40,645 nucleotides of DNA, from contig WELB01000063.1 in assembly GCA_009602725.1 (NCBI GenBank), positions 454,384-495,028 of the forward strand. The letters are read 5' to 3'. This document shows positions 22,443 to 32,817 of this stretch, in pieces. Numbering within the stretch: position 1 is the stretch's first letter; each line of letters starts with the position of its first letter. The position numbers were made by a program, and so were the translations under genes. The notes under the pieces were generated by a model. That model was not told where the DNA came from. It did no database searches and saw nothing but the letters and a program-made list of their open reading frames with translations. This DNA is from Spirogloea muscicola (lineage: Eukaryota; Streptophyta; Zygnematophyceae; Spirogloeales; Spirogloeaceae).

Positions 22443-25400
22443 ATGGGACCGGCGGCCGAGGCGGCCCCGGAGCCCCCGGCGCCAGCCCCGCCGGAGGACC
22501 ATATGAGCTCCGAGGCCTCGACGGCGGCGGCGCCGACGGCGGCGGCAGAGGAAGCGGCAGCTGCTGGTGAGGCCGCAGCGGCGCCGCCGCCGGAGCCGGC
22601 GGTGGGTGAGGCGGCGGTCGCGGCAGGTCAAGGCGAGGCTGTCGTCTGCTCCGCCGGGATGTCGCCGGAAGCCGCCATGCCGGCGCCGGCGCCGGTTATG
22701 GCAGCGGAAGAAAGGGAGGCCGCTGGTGGCTCCATGGCGGCTGAGCCGGAGCCCGCCGCGCAGGCGGCGGCGGCGGCAGCGGTGGTGGCGGCGCCGGAGT
22801 CAAAGGCCAGTGTCAGCGGAGCTGACGGCGAGGCCGGCGGAGCAGAAGCGCCGCTCCAGGCCGCGGCGGCGCAGCCGCCGGACGAGCAGCCTGCGCTGGC
22901 GGAGGGCCCGTCGGAGGCCACAGACGGCATGGCCACCGCAGCTCACCAGCACGGCGGTGAGGCGCTAGCAGCTCTCAGTACCGAGGACAAGCCGGAGGTA
23001 GGGCCGGCCATAACAGGCGGGGCGCCCTCCATGGAGCTCCAGAAGGCAGCGGCGGCCAGCTCGACGGCCATGACTGCCGCTGGCAAGGGCGTCAAGGAGG
23101 AGGTGGCGGCGCCGGTTCTGCTGGCGGCGGTGGCGGCAGACGAGAGGATGGCAGACGGCAAGGAGGAGGACGATGGCGGCGTAGTCCGGGAGGCGGCCGA
23201 GAGCCGGGCAGCGAAGAAGCTCAAGCGCCTGCGCCACAAGGACGAGGGAGCCGATGCTGCTGGCGGCGACCAGGCGCCGGCCGTCGCCGCAGGCTCCAAG
23301 GCCTGGAGGCCGGCCGTTGGGGACCTCGTGTGGGCCAGGATCAAGAGCCATCCCTGGTGGCCTGGCCAGGTGCGCGACGCCTGCACCTTGATGACCGCCT
23401 CGGCATGATGCTAACAGCCTCAGCGCTTACTCTTAACCCAATTCTATTTGAGGAGCAATTTAGCAGACCTCCCACCACTTCCTCTAAGTTTTAATCTACT
23501 CTTATTGACATTTAATTAAGTTTGCCCTTTATGACATCCACTTAAGTTTGCCTTTTCCTTAAGTGGGTACTGTGCATGCTTTGCTGCTGCTGAGATCGTC
23601 AGCTGACTGCTGGTTTGCCCACGCTGGCCGCGTCTTGCAGGTCTTCAACCCCAGCGACGCCAGCCGGGCAGCCCAGAAGCTGCGGAAGCCGGGCCACCTG
23701 CTGGTGGCCTTCTTCGGCGACGGCACCTTCCAGTGGCTCCAGATCGGCGACCTCGTGCCTTTCCGACCGCACATCAAGGAAAAGGTTCTGTGGTTTTTTG
23801 CGAGTCTTCTTGATTGGATGCGCTTCCGCAATTATTGAAGTCCCATGCCCTTTGCAATGGCCATTCTTGAAGTCGAGACTGCTTGCTGTGCTTGCTGTGT
23901 GAGTGGTCCACGGTGAGGAGGCGAAGAGGATGTAGCAGCTCCTGTCCGTCGTGCACTGCGCATCAGGAGCTTGGATCACCTCACTGACAAGCAGCCTGCA
24001 CATGAATGGACACAGGCGCAGCAGACCAATGCGAAGCTCTTCCAGAAAGCCGTGACAGAAGCCTTGGAGGTGAGCGTACGTTGCGCCTAATCTGTGCACT
24101 CACTGCCTCTCAGAGCTGAACGGCAGCATGCTAGAGATTGCTACGCCTGCAGGCTTCAATCTTAATCGCTGAAGACCAGAATCATAACCTCAGCTGTGAA
24201 CCTGCTCAATGTTCACTGTAAACAATGGGGGTCTGTTTTGAAGGCACTCACGATGTTAGACCTAAGTTCAAACCATGCCTCAGAAATAAGCCTGTCGCGT
24301 GCTTCTGTCAGGAGCTTGAGGAGCAGCAAGAGGCCCGGAAGGCGCAGAAGGTCGACGGGCTGACTGCTCCTGCCGAGACAGCAAGTTGGTCACTACTTCA
24401 TATGCTGGCACTCGAGATTTTCTTTCTGGATGGTACAAAGTTAGTCTTGTAGCTCAGCGTATGTATAGCATACTTAGCGCATGCCCTTCCTTCCTGAGAC
24501 CTGCATCATATCAATATGCTGAAAACGTGCTGTTGATGCAGCGATGCCTCTCCCGGAGCTCTTTGCTGACGTAGACCCAGTCAAGCTGCTGGAGGATCTC
24601 AAGGCTTTTGCAGCAAGACCGCTGCACAAGCCTCTCCATGGAGACGCCGTGGCGCAGCTCTTGGCTATTCGCCGCAGCACAAGGGTCAGGTTTTTCCCCC
24701 ACACTCAGCAGTAGCTTCAGGTCACCACCCAACACAGCAGCTGCTGTTGCCTCAATGGAGCTCAGTAAGACACTTAGTTCTTTGAGCTTGTCACGTGACT
24801 TATTTACTGGTAGTGGTCCTTGGTATCACGTCAGATCACCGTGCAGTCGTGATGGCACTGCCAGTTGACTAATTTATAGACGATTTATGTTTCTGATTTA
24901 GCTATGTCTTTGTGCTGCAGATATCTGCTGCAGTTGCAGGAGCTGCTTCTCTGTCAGATCATCTTGGCGAGGAAGAGGTTTGGGCCACTCTTATCAAAGC
25001 AGGAAACTGATTATGTCCACCATTGTGGAAGAATTCGTCCGTTTGTCACGGCTTTTTGGTGGTTTTGACTCTCTGACACTTTCCGCAGGGGAATGAGGAT
25101 CTACCAAGTGCACCACCACAGGTTGCAGCAGAGGTTGATATTGCTCCAGCTCCAGAACCTGCACAGGATGGTTCTGCGATTGAGACCACATTGGAGGAAG
25201 ATAAAGAGGTGACTGAGGAGCCATCGGCTAAAAAGAAGCGCGGCAGGAAGAAGAGAGATGCAGAGGACACGGAGGAGGTGCATAAGAAGCGGCAGAAGAA
25301 GTCGGCCAGTGAAAGGGCTGTGGAGGCTGCTGATGCTGAGGGGGATGAGTCGTTGACCCTGGCGGATCTTGCAGGACGGCTCAAGAGGAAGAGGAGGAAG

Positions 25401-28400
25401 AAGAAGAGGCGGAAGGCGGCAGAGGCTGCTGACACTGAGCCCGCTGTAGAGGTCGTGAAGAAAAGGAAGGAAAGCAAGCGGGTCACTATGGACAAGGATG
25501 AGGAAGGTGCACGGCCCTTCAGGAAGAGACTCAAGAAACTGTACAAATGCTTGCTATATATTGCAAGACAACCTTCGGGCTTCGATGACGACAACAAAGG
25601 TAAGAAAAGAGTAGGAGGAGCAGTGCATTATGCCATCATGCGCTGACCAAGCTCAACGGTGTAGAGTAACAGATGTGCTATTGGGTTCCTTTACACAAAG
25701 TGTGTTTCTCGAAGCGGCATGTTTAGCTCTTACAGAAAGCAACAGGAAAATTTGGGCATTGTACTGACATGCAAAAATTTTGCCTGCATGCTAAGCAACG
25801 ATGATTTTGAAAGTTTTGTTGCAATGCAGTCATAGGAATGGTCATGCTGATAGCGTGGGCAGTACAGTCTCACAAGCATCAATCCATTGCTCGTTCTTTG
25901 TAGTCCATAGGGGGGCCAGGGAGGCCTTCATTTGTTTCAGGGATACTGTGTATGCGAAAGGGTCCCTGCGAGAGAAGCCGCATCAGGACCTTCAGCAGCA
26001 CGTACCAATGCCTGCAAGTGTTCCTGCTCACAAGGATGTGAATTCCAAGGTCACAAAGAAGAACCCACTACTTGTGGTGAGCCCTTCTAGCGTGCCTTAC
26101 TTAGACCCAAAGCACCAGATAGATTGGGATTGTGACGGTACTTCATTCCTTGTCCACTTATGCAAGAGGGACCACTGGAACCAGTGGGACATAATAGGAG
26201 TGTGTGCATTTGGCCCCTATGGTGAAGTAGATTCACATACACGCCCTACTTATTGCAGAAGAACGGAGAAGGAGAGGAACCAGATGCAATGACGGACGAT
26301 GGGCCCTTGGCAAGGAAGGAGGATCGTAGTAGGGTGAAGGACGGTAGCCGTGACGCTGTCAAGAACAAAGAGGAAGACTTGGAGAACAACGTTGAGGATG
26401 ACTACAACGACGAAGAGACTGATGGTGACCGTGATGAAGAAGACGATGAGGATGAGTCTGAGGCGCATGAGAGGGGCATGAAGATGCCCAGTACTGCCGC
26501 TGACGAGCAAGCGCAGGTGCCAAGCCTCCCCAAGCCTTTCTGGGCTGACGGCGAGCGGAGGACGGCGGCCGTTGACGAGGAGGACGATGTCAACGGGAGG
26601 GCCTCAGAGAGTCAAGCGCCCAAGCAGGACTACCCACTCGGCCTTTACATCCAGCTGGGGCGTTCGTCAACACAGCCGGTGCCCTCTGAGAACCAGCTGA
26701 AGGCAAACTTTGTGAGGTTTGGCAAGATCCTGCCCCCGCCAGATGGAGTGCGAGTGTTCCGATCCGCTAGAGCAGCACAGGTGAAAGCCCTTGTGCTGCA
26801 TTCTGCTTCTGGGTGCTGAGCCTATGTACTCTGACTTGAAGCATGTTGTAAAATCGCACCATTCTAGCACAAAGTACATTAAGATGAGCTGGCAAGATTA
26901 GCTTTGAACAAAAGTCTAAATGCCACTGTTGTTGGACGACTGTCATTGCGTTCTCATTCACTGGTTCGTGGGCAAGTCCTGGTTTGGGGTGCTGTATAAG
27001 ACTGGCAGCTTATTGCAGCTATCTCATGGTTTTACAAGCTGCCCTGTACTGTTGAACAGGTTGTCTTTGCTCGTAGCAGAGACTGTGATGCAGCGGTCGA
27101 GTATGCCAGAAAGAGCAGGCTATATGGGGGAGCTCGATTCGTGACCAGGCCGTATCGCCCATCAACAGGACCAAGCACATCTGCAGTAAGAGTTGCTGTG
27201 CTTATTGCAAAGTCAGTAATGTCCTGCATATTGAAGTCACTAACTGTCAATGTGGACTGGCTTGGTCGAAGCACCCTATTTTGACAGTGTCCATGTCGTG
27301 TTCCTATCTTGCTTCTTCATGAGCTTGAGCAAGTCTGTTGTGTAAAAGACAGCCAGACAAGGGGGGAGGGAGATCTTTGGTGCCAAGCAGGTCTCTTTAT
27401 GTGTGCTTTGGCTTTGGTTGTCGAAGGACCTTGGGGAGGTCCTTATCACATGGCAGATATAGTGTGATGGTATAAGGACCTGAGCGCAGACATGCATCGT
27501 AGACCCACATGTATGAACCTCATGACATTGGCAGGAGAGAAGCCCGCATGGAAGGGACTATGACAGGGACAGGGAACGAGAGCGAGGGAGGGAACGGGAG
27601 TTTGGGCGAGACTCAAGTACTTCCAAGTACAACGAGCTTCTCGGTCAGGCTCCTGCTCCTGGACGACGCTCCAACTTCTCGCAGGTAAGCATCTGGCTGT
27701 GAACCTCGAGTTCTCGGTCCTGCACTCGCTGGTCTTCCACAGACAATTGCTACAAACCAATAATCATGGAAGCTCTTATGAGCATAGCAAGACACAGCAC
27801 CTTAGTACATCACAGTGCCCCCAGTTATATCAGTCCACTTTACTTGTAGAGAAGCATTGTGAGAGTGAGCATATACGATGAATACCAATGAAGGACAAGA
27901 CTGCTTGTTGAGGTCACTACGTGTCTTGACACTCTGATGTGCTTTTGCAGCCTGCCAAGTTGCCAATCCAAAGTCCAAGGGCCCCGCGGCCGCCAGCCAC
28001 CCTTTATGGCCAGTCGGCACCTGTCACACAGTACGGCATGTCAGCTCAGCAGGTGTCGCCAGGTGAGCAGTTTGCGCGGCCAGCGCTGCGGCCACCTTAT
28101 GGTTGGCAGCCGGAGTGGAGATCGTCTGCTCCGCCTCCACTCCTCCCCCCTCCGCCACCACCTGCGCCACCGGCGGCAGGGCAGATGCCTTATGCAGGCC
28201 ATTCGCCGTCCAGCCTGTATCCTCCCAGCCACTCTCAGGGGGCCAGCGGGAGCCCCTTGGCGCCTCCGCTCGCTCGACCTGCATTCCAACCTCTTGTCAG
28301 GCCAGACTTGAGCTCGCTGGCGCCACCGGCACCTGTTAGTGCAAGCATTGGCCAAGCTGGCCGTGCAGGCTTTGCAGGAGCCTTAGGAGCCGCCGCTGGC

Positions 28401-28511
28401 GGACAGGGGCTGTCTTCGGGCGCGCTGCAGGGCAACTTGGTGTCGCTGCTGCAGCAGCTCTCGGCTGCTGTGGGTGTGGCACCTGCAAAGACCAATGCAC
28501 AAGGCACATAG
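22443..28511 (+). CDS. PWWP-domain chromatin protein with C-terminal RRM-like domain, 12 exons
   Basis: Exons: 22443-23369, 23641-23784, 24022-24069, 24312-24384, 24542-24684, 24921-24977, 25089-25540, 25941-26076, 26259-26780, 27060-27185, 27535-27684, 27951-28511; about 1112 aa with frame kept throughout. The first 285 residues are Ala/Glu-rich low complexity. The PWWP domain (about 290-357) has GDLVWARIKSHPWWPGQVFN and HLLVAFFGDGTFQWLQIGDL; this fold reads methylated histone lysines and DNA. Basic stretches near 500-570 (KKKRGRKKRD, RLKRKRRKKKRRK) are strong nuclear signals. An acidic Asp/Glu block follows, then an RRM-like fold (about 785-876) with VPSENQLKANFVRFG and VVFARSRDCDAAVEYAR. 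This PWWP plus C-terminal RRM-like layout is that of plant PWWP proteins related to the PDP interactors of Polycomb complexes. An RD/RE-rich segment (GRDYDRDRERERG) and a Pro-rich tail end the protein. Exons 5-8 are less conserved, so small extra exons are possible. It is probably a chromatin reader. Confidence 0.85.
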
Positions 28512-30459
28512 GCCACCAATGGCAGCCCGTAGCAGAAGGACTACTTAGGAAGAGACTTGTGTTCCATGCGATTGTTGTTTCTTTGGGCACTTGGACGGAG
28601 TGGATACAACCAAAGGGGCTTAACGTCAGTGTTGTACATTGTGTTACCAAGTGTATGCTGTAGTGCACTTGAGACCCCTTTGGTCTTGGTCAATCAGGCT
28701 AGGAGTTGTAGCTCAGGGTGTCTAGCCGATTGTAGTGTATTGTGTACCCTGGTGCCGGAGGGCCAAAGATCCACATTGAGCAGCTAGAGCTTTCAAGCAG
28801 GGTGGACTTGTTGTGCAGCATGCTTGAAGAGATCCTGTATACATTGCAGGGAGTAGCGAGGGTGGTCCTTTTACCCTACCGTAAAGTGTTGAATCTAGTG
28901 AAATGGTGGACCAGCGACTTGGGCTGGGAACCTTTCTGTCGAATGCTGTACTTTGGTGAAGCAGCGAGTGAGCTGTGTAACCATCTGACTCAAGCTTGTT
29001 CGCCGTGAGAGCCCTCCGAAAAGGGGTGCCCCGCCACATTGGGCCTGACTCTCAAGCTCTGGGACGACCGCGCTGCTCTACTGCCCCCTAGCTATGGCTG
29101 CCACCCAGCAATGGTGCAGCTCTGTGTGCGCAGGCGGAGTGTGTGCTAGTCCGGCCTCCTAAGGAGGAGCTGAAAGTGTTGATCTTATAGAAAGGAGCAG
29201 GAGCAGGAGCAGGAGCAGCAAGATCAATAAGATTTTCCGGAATGCTTATAAGTTGGCTCTGTCGCTCCGGTGCAAGTAGAGTGCATGTGATGGTGATGCT
29301 CTGAGTGTACCCAAGCATGAGTGTTGGGCAGTCCCTCTCGCTATCATGCGAGATGGCCCTGATGGCCATCCTGATGTCAGTATTGTCTTCTCAGTGCTGA
29401 ACAACTTCTTCCGCTCTAGATTGGTCAACTCAAGACCGGCAATCAGCCCCTTCAGAAAGAGTATCTTCTTCTTTGTGGCTGGCCTTTCTCAGCCACCGCC
29501 CACATAAAAAGAGCAACTTTCCTTTCACCTCCACACTGCAGACTGAGAGACGACGGTTCACTGGCTAGCCCGTCAGCAGATTGTCGAACGTGTCCAAAGC
29601 TGAAGTATTCAGAAGTGGCATGCTGTGTCGGGTTCTGGCGAGGCTACACAACGTGCCAGGACGACCTTAGTCCCGGCTGTAAGGGAAGCGCGGCTAGCAT
29701 GACAAGGAGACGGCATGATCAAGAAGCGCCTTTGACGGCCAGCCTAGAGAAATGGAAGAGATTCAGGCGGAAGCCCACTTTGAAAGGCTGCTAACAGATA
29801 GCCACTTCGTAAGTTCTACTTGACAGCCGCAAGTTGGAGGAATTAGCAGCAGTCGGGCCTCGCTGGTATCTGGAGGCGGCAGCCAAGGTACGGCCAGCAC
29901 GCAGATGCAAGGCGAAAGCCTCTAATTGCTGCAGCATAAGACAGAGGCGCATGCAATACACCTGAACCAGCTAGCCCGCAGCATTCATATCTGGTTGCTC
30001 ACCCTGCTGCACCTGCGGTTGGAGGGCAGGTTTTCGCTCCATAATACTAAAGGCAAGGTGGTAGAAATTTCTCCTGAGCTGCATTGCGCTTTCCTATAAC
30101 CTGGAGTACCATGGAGCAAGCTCGACAACACAGTGGAACAGCAGAGTGGGTTGGCGCAAACGGGAACTTGCTGAGACAGTGTGGCGATAACCCTGCGATC
30201 AAGCTCGCTGTCTGCTCACAGAGGAGGGTCGACCAGGCGGATACGGTCACGGCAGTCTAAGGTCCTGGTGGACTGAGTCGCAGCAGCCAAAGGCGAGAAC
30301 TCGTCACCACTATGAGGCGTAACACCTTCTTTAGCTGATCAACTGGACCCCTCTTTTCCAGGACGAGCCATGATGGCTACCGAATCAGTCAAAATTTACT
30401 GTTACTGTTAAGTAGCGCGGCTTCAGTCACTGACTCCTTTGCTGGAGCAGCTTCCGCAG
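28512..30459. other. intergenic region after the PWWP gene
   Basis: This holds the PWWP 3' UTR and the upstream part of the coiled-coil gene. Two copies of the dispersed GGCTGGCC motif lie near 29470-29510 and 29724-29755, and a short AGGAGC run lies near 29193-29218. No open frame shows recognisable similarity. One or more 5' exons of the coiled-coil gene may be hidden here. Confidence 0.5.
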
Positions 30460-32050
30460 GCAACGGCAGGAGGCAAAAGCTGCCGCCCTCCGACCGTGCC
30501 TCACCCTCGGCCACCGCCCCGGCGGCCGCGGCCGCGGCCGCCGCCGCCGCCTCTGCCCCAGCTACCTCCACAGGCCCTGCTGCTCCTGCTGCCGACAATG
30601 TTGGCGCGCAGCCTGACGCCGTGCCACGCCCAGCGGACCCAGAGCCGGCTCCGCGCGGCCCTGGCCCGGAGCAGGCCAACGGCAGCTCGGACAAGTGCGA
30701 CGCGGCGAAGGATGTCCCGTCGGCAGACGCGGACGGGCCTGCAGCCAAGCGCCCCAAGCTGGAGACCCGGAAGAACGCGCCGAATGCCGGAGCGGAGGAG
30801 GACGGCGGCGGCGGCAGGTCCGGCGACAAGGCGGCGGCGGTGCCGGGGCAGGTCACGGTGGCCGTTCCTGGCCCGGCCGGCGGCCAGGTGGCGGGCTTCC
30901 CTCCAGGCGTTGACGAGGTTCTGGTGCTGCCGGACACGCTCGTGAGCCAGCCGGGGCAGCTGGACCAGAAGGTCAAGGTGGCCATGGAGGAGCTCCTCAG
31001 CAAGCACGGGTCGGTGCTGGCGGAGCTGGAGCAGGAGCTGGAGGCGTGCGTGCAGCACAGCGGGGCGGAGGACCACCGCGTGGTCGAGGCGCGGGCCCGG
31101 GCGACTCAGGCGGAGCTGGCGCTCAAGCGCGCCGAGGAGGCCGTCAGGATAGCCAGGAAGGCCGCCGGCAACCTGCAGGAGGCCGCTCAGGCTGCTGAGG
31201 ACAGGTGCACTGCAGGCCCGCTTCGCCACAGCGCCCTTTGGTGGCCCCGTTGATCCGCCTATGATATGCAAGATGTTTTCATTGCAGTCCCCCATGCCTC
31301 TGCCCCTGTCCCAGTTGGCAAACTTTGGCATGCTTGCACCTGATACAGACACCCAAGGTCAAAGTAAACTACCCAATTCAAATGACCGCACCGAAGGTTG
31401 GCTGACTCTGCCATTCACTTTGCACGGCAGAGCCCGGGAGGCGAGGCAGGTCTCGAATGAGGCCAGGGAGCGGCTGTTACAGGTCAGGTTGCGGCTGCAG
31501 AGAGTGCAGGACGCTACTCTCGGCCGCTTGGAGAGCCACAAGAGCCAGTAAGGGGCCCCAGCTTTTGGCAACATGCTGTCAAAAAGATGAGCTGCTGGCG
31601 TGACAGTTATTCGCCCTTAGCAACAGGGTCGCTTTGCCCTTTGCAATCTTGTACATGGTCACGAGCGCCTTGCAAGCGTGCAGTCATGCACGGCATGCAT
31701 GGCAGCAGAGTGCTTTCTATGGCCTGCACAACAAGGTAACTCACCTCAAGTAGAAGCGGTCTCCCTCAAAAGTCCTGCACCTTAAGCTTCCCTACTAGCC
31801 CTGATCTTGCAAGCGGACCGTGGCTACTGGGTGCATGCGCAGCGTGGAGGCGGCCTACAAGGAGCTGAAGGATGCGATTATCATGCTAGCCCTGGGTGAT
31901 GAGGCTGAGGGCAGCGTAACCGCGATGGCCAAGCTGCAAGAGTGGGTGACTGCACTGGCATCCAGCTGGTTCCATTACACTGTGGAGCAGCACCGCTTCG
32001 AGGTGGCCAGTGGTGAGGGCAAGAGCCAGCTACCTTCTGCAGGTGTGTGA
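30460..32050 (+). CDS. unrecognised nuclear coiled-coil protein (5' partial)
   Basis: I do not recognise this family. Three exons join in frame: about 30460-31204, 31431-31547 and 31843-32050. The N-terminal third is Ala/Pro/Gly-rich low complexity with a classical-looking nuclear signal AKRPKLETRK. A conserved-looking stretch, VDEVLVLPDTLVSQPGQLDQ, comes next, then a long heptad-rich coiled coil (from MEELLSKHGSVLAELEQEL through ARATQAELALKRAEEAVRIA to EARERLLQVRLRLQRV). The C-terminus has AYKELKDAIIMLALGDEAEG and ALASSWFHYTVEQHRFE. No in-frame ATG exists upstream of residue MEELL in the first exon, so the start must be on an unseen upstream exon; the acceptor at 30457-30459 is one choice among several. 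The plus strand is real here: the splice phases (2, 2) work and the coiled coil crosses the first junction. The long minus-strand open frame is a GC shadow. Confidence 0.65.
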
Positions 32051-32817
32051 CCATGCCGGGTTGGGATGAGCAGCGGCCCTGCTAATGCCGGCAACACAGG
32101 CCCAGGCATTGGCCTCAAGTGTTTCTAGCTCCTAGGAAGGTGCTACTGACAACACCTTTAGAGCTGGCATAGTTGTCAGTCTCTGGCAGGCCTCGCATGT
32201 AGTTGGAAAGCACATCACACCTGCCTCTGGAGGCCTCAGGTGACCCCTGCCACAAGCTAATGGCACACTGGCAGAGTAGAAGCAGTGTTTTCGGAAGTCC
32301 CGTCCAAGATTGTCAGCTATACTTCGTACCTCAAAGTAGCAGTGATCAGTGGTATTGTTGGCCTTGAGGTTGGTGAGGTGATTGATTAGTTGGGCGCCTT
32401 TATACTGGCTGCAGGCCTCCATCACTTCTGGGACACTCATTTGGGCTTTGCATCTGTCGATTTGGCAGAGCTACGGCCAGGATCTCCATGGCTTTGGACA
32501 GCCTGGCTGACTTGCGTGTAGAGTGTCCCTCTTGTAGCATGTGCCATGCCCCTGTCCCCCCCAAGGAGACATGGGCACCACACCTGACTCCAGGAAACCC
32601 GTCTAGGTACACAGCCTGCTTTACGCATCTTGTGGGCACTACTACCAACTTGAAGCTTACTGAGTGCCATATCACCTTCGCCTCCGATTGCTAGTGAAGC
32701 ATACTTTAGTACATGCCCGGACCAACCTTTTAGGTCGCCCNCGCGGCCCGGCGCCAGCAGCGGCTCGGCGGCGGCGGCTCCCAGGGTGCCGCGCAGCCGG
32801 CGCAGGCTGCGGCGGTC
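32051..32817. other. intergenic region before the diflavin reductase
   Basis: This is the 3' flank of the coiled-coil gene and the promoter and 5' UTR of the diflavin reductase. Composition jumps from moderate GC to very high GC exactly at the N at 32741, indicating a gap. No additional gene was recognised. Confidence 0.55.

Noticed and set aside
25541-25646. Extension of the seventh PWWP exon to 25599 with a GTAAG donor
   Set aside because: That donor leaves the next exon out of frame with an early stop. The donor at 25541 (GTACAA) keeps frame into the 25941 exon.
30501-31352. Long minus-strand open frame (283 codons) over the coiled-coil gene
   Set aside because: It lacks an ATG start and family similarity and is compositionally Arg/Gly/Leu-rich, as expected for the reverse of an Ala/Glu-rich coding exon. 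The plus strand has consistent splice phases.
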